A DNA stretch of 64,000 nucleotides from Adineta vaga. Taxonomy: Eukaryota; Rotifera. The notes beneath the pieces were generated by a model. It saw nothing but the letters and a program-made list of their open reading frames with translations, was not told the origin of the DNA and did not search any database. The position numbers and the translations under genes were made by a program. Numbering within the stretch: position 1 is the first letter of the stretch; every line of letters begins with the position of its first letter. Location of the stretch: the NCBI GenBank assembly GCA_021613535.1, contig CP075494.1, forward strand, positions 11,532,001 through 11,596,000, in the 5' to 3' direction. Of this stretch, positions 40,701-52,300 are shown one piece after another.

Positions 40701-43700
40701 GACAAACCAACTGAAACTACTGTGCAAGAGAAGAAGACGGACGTCGAAGAAAGCCTCAAGTCTACCCCGTTGGTTGAAGAATCAACTCAAACTGCTATCG
40801 AGGGAGAGAAGAAACAAGTTGATACCACAACCGAATCCACTGTATCGCTTGAGAAACTAATTGAGACCACTCTGCAAGAGCAAAAGAAGGATGTTGACGA
40901 AAGCCTCAAATCTACTCCGTTGGTTGACAAACCAACTGAATCCGCTATCGAGGGAGAGACGAAACAAGTTGAGACAACACTCGAATGCACTGTACCGGTT
41001 GAGAAACTAATTGAAACCACTCTGCAAGAGCAAAAGAAGGATGTTGACGAAAGCCTCAAATCTACCCCGTTGGTTGACGAACCAACTCAATATGCTATCA
41101 AGGGAGAGAAGAAACAAGTTGATGCCACACCCGAATCCGCTGTACCGGTTGACAAACCAACTGAAGCCACTTTACCAGAGAAGAAGACGGACGTCGAAGA
41201 AAGCCTCAAATCTACCTCATTCGTTGAAGAATCAACTCAATCTGCTATCGAGGTAGAGAAGAAACAAGTGGATACCAAATTCGAATCCTCAGTATCCGTG
41301 CACGAACCAACTGAATCCACTTTGCCAGAGAAGAAGACGGACGTCGAAGAAAGCCTCAAATCTACCTCATTCGTTGAAGAACCAACTCAAACTGCTATCG
41401 AGGTAGAGAAGAAACAAGTGGATACCAAATTCGAATCCGCAGTATCGGTTGAGAAACCAATTGGGACCTCCGTACAAGATGAAAAGAAGGCTGTTGAAGA
41501 AACTCTCAAATATACTCCGTTGGTTGAAAAACCAACTGAATCTGCTATCGAGGGAGAGAAGAAACAAGTTGATACCACGTTTGAATCCACAGTATCCGTG
41601 CATAAACCAACTGAATCCACTGTGCCAGAGAAGAAGAAGGCTGTTCAAGAAACACTCAAATCTACTCCGTTAGTTGAAGAATCAGCTCAATCTGCTATCG
41701 AGGAAGAGAAGAAACAAGTTGATACCACACCCGAATCCACAGTATCGGTTGAGAAACCAATTCGAAGCACCGTGCAAGAGGGGAAGACCGACGTCGAAGA
41801 AAGCCTCAAATCTACCCCGGTCGTTGAAAAACCAACTGAATCCGCTATCGAGTTAGAGCTGAAACAAGTTGATACCATAGTCGAATCCACTGGATCGTTT
41901 GACAAACAAATTGAAACCACTGTACAAGAGGCAAAGAAAGATATTGATGTAGAACTGGAGCCGTCATCCTATGAAGACACTCGTAGTGAGACTATTGTGC
42001 GAGAAGACAAGAGGAAAACGCATGGCGCAGTTGATTATACACTATTGATTGAGAAACCAACTGAATCCAGTGTGCAGGTGGAGAAGAAGGAGGTTGATGA
42101 TGAGCTCAAATCTACACAGTCGTGTGACAAACCATTGAGAATTAATATGCAACAGGAGAAAAATGATGAACAGGTAGAATTGGACCCTTCTGCTTATGAA
42201 GACACTCGAAGTGAAACTATCGTGCGAGAAGACAAATGGAAAACCCATGATGCTGTCGAGTACACATCGCCGATGGAAGCACCGATTGAAAGTAGTACTC
42301 AAGAAGAGGAGAAAAATGTTAATACTGAACTCGAATGCACAACTTTCGTTAATAAACCAAATGGTAGTGCTTTACATGAAGAGAAGAATGAGATTGGCGT
42401 AAAATTTGAATCTACATCATTGGTTGATAAAACACCTGAAACTAGATTACAAGAGGAGAGGAAGGATGTTAATGGAAAGCTTGGATCTGCACTGTCGATC
42501 GACACATCAATCAGAACTTCGATGCAAGAGGAGAAAAAGGATTTTAGGGTAGAACTCGGTGTTTCATCCTCGGAAGACACGGGAAGTGAAGCTGTTGTGC
42601 AAGAAGACAAGAGTGAAACCGATTCGGCAAAGGAGTCTGCGCTGTTGATTGAAAAAATAATTGAAACTACGGTAGAAGAGGAGAAGAAGGATGTTGAGAT
42701 TAAGGTTGAATCTACACCAGCCGTCAACAAACGATTGGATATGACGGTGATAGACGAACTGGGAGAAAATATTGATGGGAAACTGGAGTCTGTACTTCCG
42801 ATTGTGAAAGCAGTTGGGACGAATGTTGTGGAAGGAACGAATGGATTAGCTGGAGATGTAAATTTGGAAGAGGAAGAGGAAATGGAAGCTGATGGGAAAC
42901 ATGGATCAATGGTTGAGACGAAGAATTTGTTCAATAGTGCATGGATAGAGAGTGAAATGAAATTGAGTAATGGAAAGGTGAAAACAACTTCGTTCTCGAG
43001 TTCGTCGGATAGTAGTTCGATGGAAGAAGAGACGAAGGAGGTCGATTTCGATTTGGAAAGCATGCCAGAAGTCGATAAAGCGCTGGATACTGATATGAAA
43101 ACTGAACTCTTGACAGAAGTGGACAATATGCTCGATAGTATGGTAAAGGAGAGTGAAACGAAAGCTAATGATAGGAAATTGAAAACAATGTCAATCGTGG
43201 AAGAAAGTTTGGGATCAAAACCGGCGAAGGATGAATTGCTGAATACTGAGAGAATTGATGGTGAAGTCCAATGCCTGACAACTTTCGAGATACTCAAAGA
43301 AGTTATTGTGAATGAAATAGTGAAGAAAGAGTTGTTACCGGAATTCAATAATGTGGTGCAAATTGACAAACCATCGGAAATTATTCTCATTGAATCGGAA
43401 AAGAAATATATTCAGGAAACTTTAAATACGGATGTTACGGAAGGTGAAGTTTCGGACACTGTCGTGAAAGATGAAGACAGGAGTAAGATTGACATGGAAT
43501 TGGAGTCAGGTTTGGATGAAGTAGAAATGGGTGATTCTAATGTCAATGTTGTGATGTCGAAGATGAACGTGATGAGATCATCTTCACCTGTCGAAAAAGT
43601 TCAACATGATAATTCTATGGACATGAAGGCATCGGATACAACGAAAGTGGATGAACATGAAGATGTGAACGTAATGAAGCAGTTGACACCGCCTAAGCAT

Positions 43701-46700
43701 GATGCAGCTATAAAGTTGGACGATGTGAACCCATTAGATGACGAATTAAGATCTTGGATAGATGATCTTCTGCGCAAAATCTTACTGTCCAATCGATCAA
43801 TATTGCATACGGATTCTTTGAAAGCGACGATAGAGGAAGATGAACAACCGACAGATACTGACCTGCGAAATTGGATCGATAGTATGCTCCATAAAATTTC
43901 ACAATCCATTCGATTAAAAGTGTTGAATGAAAAAGACAAGTCACCTTTAATTATCGGTCAGAAGAAAGAGACAGAAGATGAAATTGATGAATCAACTGTA
44001 TCCGTACCAGTGATATCTCATGAATTCGATACTGTTAAGTTAACGCAATACTTATCAGCAGAAGAGAACATCATTCATCCAACAGATGCTGAGCTAAGAA
44101 ATTGGATCGAAAGTTTACTTCGAGAAATTTCACTATCGAATCAAGCTCAACGTCAGAATGTGGAACATATTACACATACGACACTAACTTCTGAAGTAAT
44201 AACAACAAACGATCTACTTCAAGATAATCAACTTACTACTACAAGAAAAATCGAGCAGAAAAAACTGGCTATTCAAGATCGACCTGATCAACATTCTTTC
44301 GCTAGAGAAACGGATGAAACAACAGTAGACAAAGATTCAAATCTGGCAGATGATGACATTCAACGTTGGATCAATGATTTATTACGTAAACTTTCTTTAT
44401 CTACTAAAACAGATCTGGACAATGAAGAAAAATTAATACCTTCACGCGGGAATAGCATTGGTGAAGATGACAAGACATTAGAAAACTCAGTATCGGATGA
44501 AGATTTGAAAGGTTGGCTTAAACATCTCCTCGATCATATACGTTCAGCAGATGAAATAAAATTTAATAAACAATATGAAACCCTAGACCATTCCACATGT
44601 TTACTGGAATCAAACACGGATTGGGAACTGAAGAAAACGAAAGATAGTGCACACAATCACGATAGTATATTTTCTGAAGAGACGGTACTTGCCAACAATG
44701 ATCATACTTTACCGAATTCTGTTATTGAGTTGGTTAATGAGATAGATGGCGATGGATCGATGACAACAACAACGGCTGGAACTATACTCAATGTTCCATC
44801 AAAAAACTTGCCTGATGATGTTATAGAAGCAGTTGTAGAACGTGATATCGATACAATGGTATTATCGCTTGCGACTGAACATAAGTCTGATATATTTATT
44901 TCGGAGAGATTTGAACATCATTGTCAAAATACGGTCCAAGATATCATTCCGCCATCAGTTATGGATATTATTGATGAGCTAACTGGAAACGTGGAAGCAA
45001 ACAAAGATGAAAATACATTAGTCAAACACGATGTTCTTGCTCTTTCCTCGTCACCACCTAGTGAACAATCTGTGAAAATAAATACAACGGAATCTATAAA
45101 TATAGAATCAATACCAGAGACCGTGGTACTTGATTGTTCTTTCCGAAATAGTATGGACTTTGTTGAAAAAATGTCGACTGATCATTCATCAAAAAATTCT
45201 GATAACTACGCTTGTTCTCCATTGGAACAAACATCATTGGCAGAGAACGAACCATCAATAGATGACGATTTAAGAAGTTGGATCAATGATTTACTGTATC
45301 AAATTTCACTATCAAAACAACCCGATGAGAACGATGAGAACGATCTACGAGATTGGCTTACGCATCTACTTCATCAAATATCTCAATCGAATCAAACAGA
45401 ACTACATGAAGATAAGCAAAGGTTATTAGAAGACGACGAACTGCCAGCAGATGTTGATTTAAAAAATTGGATCGACGATTTACTTTGGCAAATTGTTCTG
45501 CCAAAGCAGCCTGGTGCGCACGACGAGAAGAGCACACTAGTAGAAAATGAAGTGGACCCTACTGATGACGATCTCAGAAGCTGGCTTACGCAACTACTGC
45601 GTCAAATATCTCAATCAAATGAAACAGAATCACATGCCGAGAACAATATAGGTGAACTATCTTATTTAAACGTTCCTGAACAGATAGTATTAGAGGACGA
45701 CGAACTATCGATAGATGACGATTTAAGAAATTGGATCAATGATTTACTGTATCAAATTTCACTATCAAAACAACCCGATGAGAACGATGAGAACGATCTA
45801 CGAGATTGGCTTGTGCATCTACTTCATCAAATATCTCAATCGAATCAAACAGAATTATATGAAGATAATATGGATGAACTATCTTCCTTAAACGCTTCTG
45901 AACAAATGATAGACAAGGATCTAAGGGACTGGATCAATCATTTACTTCGTCAAATTTTCTTCTTAAACGAAACAGAATTAAACGATAAAGGCGATGGTTC
46001 ATTGTCAGTCAATAGTAATAACTTTTCTACTCAATATTCGATAAATGCAGAATCGGATGAAAATATGAAAGAATGGCTAGATAATCTGTTTGATCGGATG
46101 ATTATCAACGATGAAAAGAAAGATTTTCCAATTTTAGTTGCAGACAATTCTGATCAAACTAGTCTGAAATCCATTACAATCGAAACATTTCGAACAACAA
46201 TAACAATTGTAGAACATGGTGTAAACTTCAAGGAGAATTCAGATACTGAAGATTCCTTAGAAGAACTTATCGATGGACTAACATCTTCACGGTCAACATC
46301 AATATCGAGCGTTGAAGAGAAAGAAATAAACGAATTGATGCACATTTATAATCAAGTGAGCGACTCTTTAGTTGACAGTATATTCGAAAGTCTGCATATT
46401 TCTCGAAATACAACAGCAGATTCTCTATACAAAGAACTAGAAGATAATGATAATCCAGAAGAAACGGTGAATTTATATGCAGAAATCATAGCCGAACGTA
46501 TTCGGTTAGATGTAATTAGTGATATAGATTCAATATTCAGTGATCCATCTATGGTAACTTCAATGTCCGATAGTGACAGTATATCAGATAGTGATGGCTT
46601 AACTTATCATACAGCTGATGAAGCATTATTCGAAACAAGAGATGGACGATCAGGAACTCAATCAACACTGGCTGATTATATGTCATTTACGGATGAAATA

Positions 46701-47069
46701 AGAACTGATGACGATTATACCGATGAGGATGAGGATGAGGATGAGGATGAACTACTTGAAAGCTTGCCAGATGGTATTGCATTGTATGCGAATCTTTTAT
46801 CATACAAATTGGTAAAATCTGCTATATATTTATACAAAAGCCAGTTGAATGAATTATTAGCAATGAATGAAACTTCTCAAGCAGAACTAACTCCCACTCT
46901 TGATGATAAAGTTCGCTCGAGAAACGTCTTCATTCCTATAAAATCGAATCCTGAAGATTCTTCGAAAAATTCAACTAATCATAAACTAGTACGTGAAGAT
47001 ACGTTAACAGAAACGAATTCTGATGAATCATTCGATGAGCAGAAGAAAACAAACTCTTTTGTACCATAA
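34754..47069 (+). CDS. Giant protein: catalytically inactive transglutaminase fold fused to a repeat tail (3,939 aa)
   Basis: Ten exons: 34754-35059, 35125-35771, 35823-35926, 35982-36095, 36151-36249, 36305-36369, 36426-36600, 36653-36813, 36863-36999, 37058-47069; total 11,820 nt, in frame. Residues 1 to ~650 follow the animal transglutaminase order: N-terminal beta-sandwich (VLRRGRTFSFIITF), core with IPWYFGQFEGVVLL, SLGIPCRIVTIYN and GWQ, then two C-terminal beta-barrels ending near HLYVTFSTDSLRLPPESILL. Gap-free alignment places Asn267, Tyr321 and Asn344 at the Cys-His-Asp triad, so it should lack transamidase activity, like vertebrate band 4.2. The remaining ~3,300 residues, one exon, are Ser/Thr/Glu/Lys-rich: 50-aa repeats (~1300-2250), Trp motifs (~2830-3620), acidic runs and two AKAP-like helices (~3740, ~3845). 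No signal peptide is seen; a cytosolic scaffold is my inference. AATAAA occurs near 47085. Confidence 0.88.
39151..41990 (+). repeat. 150-bp (50-aa) coding tandem repeat, about 19 units
   Basis: The giant exon contains about 19 consecutive units of exactly 150 bp, in frame, with no visible length change between units. Each unit reads roughly EGEKKQVDTT-ES-VSV-KP-ET followed by VQEKK-DVEESLKSTPLVE and TESAI. Units at both ends are diverged, and the central ones are arranged as an alternating pair (see the 300-bp repeat). The encoded peptide is acidic, Ser/Thr-rich and probably an extended or helical spacer. Confidence 0.95.
39301..40985 (+). repeat. 300-bp higher-order tandem repeat, 5.6 copies
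   Basis: Copies start at 39301, 39601, 39901, 40201, 40501 and 40801 (partial). From 39601 to 40985 they appear identical base for base; the first copy differs at two positions (in the GAATCTGCTATCC context near 39442 and 39450). Each 300-bp copy is two 150-bp units, so the array grew by duplication of a dimer. Confidence 0.97.
43738..46110 (+). repeat. Thirteen copies of a Trp-containing helix motif
   Basis: Within the giant exon the pattern D-x-(D/E)-L-(R/K)-x-W-(I/L)-x-x-L-L-x-x-I-x-x-S recurs near 43738, 43855, 44084, 44349, 44497, 45258, 45336, 45450, 45564, 45714, 45792, 45914 and 46058. Examples are DDDLRSWINDLLYQISLSKQ and DTDLRNWIDSMLHKISQSIR. Each is a short amphipathic helix flanked by acidic spacers. 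The pair at 45258-45400 is duplicated almost exactly at 45714-45856. Confidence 0.93.
46467..46850 (+). other. Two AKAP-like amphipathic helices with acidic linker
   Basis: The encoded segments LYAEIIAERIRLDVISDI (about 46473-46526) and LYANLLSYKLVKSAIYLYK (about 46783-46839) show small/hydrophobic residues at i, i+3/4, i+7/8 spacing, as in the RII-subunit-binding helices of A-kinase anchoring proteins (pattern YAxxLaxxlVxxAI). Between them lie Ser/Asp-rich and (Asp-Glu)n stretches. Function is inferred from pattern only. Confidence 0.45.
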
Positions 47070-47476
47070 CAACTAATACTATACAAATAAATTTATATTT
47101 AGCAATTTTCAATCAAATCAATACTTTTTTTCTATTCAGTATCATTGTTTTGCTAAAAAAAAAGTTGAATCGGATAAAACAGAATGAAAATGGTTTCAAG
47201 AAAAATAGCAATGATATAGGCAACATACATGCATAGAAAAGTTGAAGGAAAAAAAGAGGAAATTGCATGTTCAATTATTAAAGTTTCTCTCTCTCTCTCT
47301 TATCGCTATTAGTTAGTGAAGTAAAAATACAGGAAAGAACATTTTTTTTTTCTTATATGTTATTTGTAGTGCAAAGAATAAACGTTTCATATTGATGCTC
47401 TACATATAATATATACAACACAAAACATCTTGATTTCAAACGTTCCCAACTTCGAACAAATTGAGCATTATTAAAG
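47070..47476. other. Short intergenic interval
   Basis: About 400 bp, AT-rich, with a short CT repeat near 47287-47300. It holds the 3' end of the giant gene and the promoter of the next gene. No exon is seen. Confidence 0.5.
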
Positions 47477-49388
47477 ATGGTAAGTTAAAACTTAGTGTTT
47501 TGACAAAATGTGGGAGTTTGATCTAATTCAAAATGGCAATATATCTAAAAATATAATAAAAAAGAAACGAGAGAACACGGAAGTTTAGTAAAATTTTGAT
47601 AGCTTCAAGGATCGATTATTTTAGACTAATGGAAACTATATCTTTTCTTAATGAAAGAAATACTACGTGTAATTTTGGTTTTAGAAATCAGCAAATGATA
47701 ATCAACAATCAACTGAACATGAAGATTCGATGACTATGATTGTAAGTCTTAAATCTTCACTACGAAAAATCTTGTTTTTATCTTAAGTAACTTTTTATTC
47801 TATTCAAATTAGACGAAAGAAGGAAATAAATAAAAAGACTCTTTAAACTTCTTAGCCTATATTAATAAGTGATTAAAAACAAGTTAGAAGAAAGCAAATA
47901 TCTTATTTATTTTCTTTGTAGTTATCCGAATGTCTAATACAACAGAATGACAAACCACTATCAAATCGATTACAAATGTCTTTGACATCATCTTTGACTG
48001 AAACTTATAGACCAACGACAACGTCTGCTGTTCTTGAAGAAAGTATTCGACGAACAGTCTCATCAGGTATCAGATCTACAGTAATTTCTCCTTCACCAAT
48101 ACCATTGCGCACACGATCATGTTTTCAATTACATTCATTAATATTCAAAAATGAACAACAAATTGTTCAACAATCTACTATCGTGAATACATCGAGTACA
48201 AATCAAATTAATATTAGTCCAAGAACAAATGTATCCTTTGAAACAACAGTGACTGATCAGGATGAAGCAAAAAAATACCAATCAACTGTAATTTATAAAT
48301 AATATCTTCTATATAGAATCATTCTTTATTTATTATGATTTTAGACGAATATTTCTCAACGTCATTCCAAAACTCGACGATTTAAATCAGGAAAGAAATG
48401 CAAAGACATAGAACACGATATGGAACGAACCAAAGATATCGATCAATCTTCTTCGATGATTTCAACCGGAAACTATGATTATAAAAGTCCGTTTACAAAA
48501 GAATATGATCTAGCTATTCTCTCACAAGCACAATTCGCCACTAATAATAGTTATACTAATGAATGGAATTTAAAAGATTTTTATCGTGATGTCAAAACGC
48601 CATTTGAACTACATACAAATACCAAAGACGTATTTGAAAAATGCCTTAAATTAGCTAGGTAATTTTATTCAGTTATTAGCAAATGTTGTTTACCAGTTTC
48701 TTTTTTCTCTTAAAACTATTTATAATTATGAGAAGTGCTTTAAAATGATTATTTATATACGGTCAAATCTATTATTCATCAATAGTTATTAATTTAAAAT
48801 GAGAGCAGAAAATATTTTTTACTAATTAAATTTTGAAAAGTAATAATGGATTCTTTTAGATTACAAGCCATAACAATCAAATGGGAACAACGTCGACGTC
48901 CTAATGAAACAACATATAATCGTTCGATAAAATCTGCTGCATCAGATCGTACTACAACATTAAGTTTAAGTAGTACTATATCATCGAAAACGACTTATAA
49001 TGAAAAGGATATTCAAGAAATTGGCGAAATAAAACATGATTTACGTTGTAATGAATGTAAACGTTTCCTATGTGCTGGTAATTGTATCGGTCCATCAGCA
49101 GCAGCATCAGCAGCAGCAAATATGCGTGATTCACTGCAACGAAAACTTCATTCTCGTTCAGCACGAACAGTAGCTACTCATTTACGTCCTCGTACAACAC
49201 AACATACATCACGTGAAATCAAATCAAAATCCGTAAATTCTGTTGTTCTTACACCATCTTTTACTAATGAATCACAAATGAAACGTTCACCAACACAATT
49301 TAATAATGGTTTTCTTCCTGGAAAATTAATTCGTACACATCGTCAAGAAACATTAGCATTGATTACTACACAGAAAATTTCAAGCTAG
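47477..49388 (+). CDS. Unrecognised 422-aa protein with Cys cluster
   Basis: Predicted exons: 47477-47479 (ATG alone, followed by GTAAGT), 47685-47741, 47922-48287, 48345-48658, 48860-49388; total 1269 nt, in frame. If the ATG-only exon is wrong, translation could start at Met in later exons. The N-terminal half is Ser/Thr-rich; the middle has a more conserved-looking segment (EWNLKDFYRDVKTPFELH, then a charged helix ending before IKWEQRRRP). The C-terminal part contains CNECKRFLCAGNC, a possible metal-binding cluster, followed by an Ala/Ser run and a basic, Thr/Ser-rich tail. There is no signal peptide or membrane segment. I do not recognise the family. Confidence 0.6.
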
Positions 49389-52300
49389 TATTATTTTCTT
49401 TTTCTATGCAAAACAAAAAAACTAAATAAATTTGTAAATATTTCTTATTATAAAAATATCCAATCTCGTTTATTTCTATTCAATACTGTTGTTATTATTG
49501 TTTTATCTTTCTTCAGTTTTTCTTTTCTCATCCACTTGGGATATACAGATTAGATCTCATATATATACAAATCTAATTGAGAGTGGAAACGCGATCGCCT
49601 TTGTTCCATTCGTCGACTATCATATATAAAGTGTCTCGCGATAAGAACAACACTTTTTTTTCCTATCTGACTTTCTCGTTGCCATTATGTCACTCATTGA
49701 CAGATAGCTAATGAGCACACACACACACACACACACAGATATATCAAATGACGGCTCTGTGTTTGTAGTCGAAAGGTTGAATCGATTGTCATTGTGCATG
49801 CACAAATTTGAGTGGCACAAATTAGTATACAACTATCAGATGAAAAAAGGACACCGAATATATACATTTTAAAGCACAACTGTTCAAGTAAATCTTTGAT
49901 CCTTCTATTCTGAAGATAGATCAATTGAAAAAAATACATTCGATTCATTTATCTTATGTAAAAACAATATGTCTTGTATGTACCGAAGAAGAAAAAGAAG
50001 TATGTGCGACATAAGAATAATTATTGAGAACAAACTAATATGTAATATAATCGTTTTCTTCATTAATGTGCTTATTTGTGCATAGAAGAAAGAAGACAGG
50101 GACAAACAAATAACAACATCAGGTATCTTTCTTCGTTTTCAAAAGATGCTTTTATAGAAATACATATGGATTTATCATTTGATCATCAATGTTTATATAC
50201 ACTAGCTCAAATATGAAGACTAACTTTCAAAAGATCAAATTGCATAAGCATAAGTGCCTCTAGGAATATTCTAAGCAGCATAGAACATCATCCATGGTAG
50301 TGTGCATTTAGCCTCAAGGCTCTTGACACTGCGCGAGCGTGCTCTCTCTCTCTCTCTTTTCTTTAGCTGTACAATGAGATAACAAGAAGAGAAAAAGAAA
50401 GAAGAATTCACGATGGCATGAAGGATAAGACAGTCTAAAATATGCCTTGAAGAAGATCTGTAATCGATAGGATGGATAATGAGAGCAACACTTGCTCTTT
50501 TATTCATTCTTGCTTGCTTGCTATCGCAATTCAGAACTTAGTTCTTTATCTAACAATAGTTGCTTGTATATGCAAGAAAAAATGTTTATCAATATATATA
50601 TATTAAGTAAACATACTATGGATTGATCTTATTTTGACTGAAATTATAAAATGAAATGTCTTTTTTTTCTCTCTTACTTTTGGTTTTACAAGACGTGACA
50701 ACTGTCAGTTTGAAGAGTGCGAAAGAAAGTGAAAGTAACAGCTGTGATAGCACTACTTCTACTTATTAATATAGAATGATGAGATGTAAGTAAGAATGAA
50801 TCAATGAGGAAATCTACTGTCTTGTCTAACATGAACATGAACAATAATAACAAAAATCATAATCGATAACTTGACTAAATTAAGTTAATTATCAAGTATA
50901 TATATACAAATAGGATTGAAGTTTTGTCTGATTTCTAGGCAAGACAATGATAGCACATTGATCGTTAAATGATGTTCTTTCTCACTGTCTATCTGTCTCT
51001 TTCTCTTTAAATACTTCTTTCCTTCTTTTCTTGCCTTCTCGTTCTCGGTCAAATGACAACAATCATCATCAATGTTCTCTTTCTCTATATAGTATAAAAA
51101 GCTATGAAAGAAATAACCTCGATGATTATTATAAGCACTGTACCATCGCATTTTCTTTCTTCACTTTCACTGTCTGTGCAATCGCTTTCATATATTCAGT
51201 TGACAACAACAACAGTTGTCTTTACTGCTGCTGCCGCCGCCGTTGTCGTCATAATTCTCGAGCCGATGATAATAGGTAATTAGGTGCTATTGTTTTTATA
51301 CCATTATTCATCTTACTTACAGTCGTTTACTGACATTATTGCTCTTTTGTCTAATGTTTACAGCAATAATGTATTTAAAGAATAGAAATAGATGTATAAA
51401 TCAGAGAATTCGTATAAAGTAACGTTTTTTTCTTGAGAAAATTGTAGAAAATAAACTACAGGTAAAATACATGCTAGCCGTTTATCATAGAACTTTGATG
51501 ATAAAAACGATTATCGTTTGTTAATCCTGATATCTTTTTATCTTTCGAATTGAATTGACAAGTTAACGGAAATAATAGTTTTTCTTATTGTTTCTTATTG
51601 AAATTATTGTTTCTTGACGAAGTGTTTTATGCTCTGTTAATGACACATTTCTCTATTCGATATATATTTATGTGTATTCTTTGCATGAATGATAACAGGT
51701 CTAAGAGTGTGTCTTATCCTTTTGTCATTATCATCATTGTCAAAAATGATAATAGAAATAGGAATCTCCGGACAAAAGTGATATTGCCTAATCGACACAT
51801 CTTATGTTATCTTTTATCGACCTCGTAATAATCTCCTGTCGTTAGAGACTACAATAGAATTATTAGTTAGTCAGTCAGTTGAGTTTGACTTGTATGCAAG
51901 TCTTAATGCGTATCAATAAGCTTAGAGTGAGAGAAGGACAAGCAAACAGACGTTGCACAGATTATATTACAACAAATACTTAAAAAGAAAAAGGAAAAAG
52001 AGACAGAAGACGATAAAAGATATTCGTAAGAATAACAACACAGTAATGTTATTGTTTATGCTGATAGCAATGATTTTTTTATATGGTAAATGTAGCTTTA
52101 GCAAAATCGGACTCTCGATAACGATTAATATCTTAGATGTAAGTATACCTCGTTATATATATATATATATCTCAGACAAATATTATGATCTATGACTAGT
52201 ACTATTTGATGATAAATGAATGAGTAGCATGTATTGATGCAATCACTTTTTATTTCATCGGCACGTACTACACCGATTAACAATGAGAAGAAAAGAAATG

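Noticed and set aside
39301-40985. Regular direct repeats as a CRISPR array
   Set aside because: The repeats are 300 bp, contiguous without unique spacers, in frame in a eukaryotic exon.
38918-41920. Long antisense and shifted-frame ORFs of 60-113 codons repeated every 300 bp through the giant exon
   Set aside because: They are shadows of the tandem repeat in a codon-biased exon; the plus-strand frame runs 10 kb without a stop and joins the transglutaminase domain in frame.
42299-43390. A 363-codon minus-strand ORF
   Set aside because: It lies wholly within the giant plus-strand exon and is a Ser/Phe-rich low-complexity translation, as expected for the reverse of a Glu/Lys/Asp-rich reading frame.
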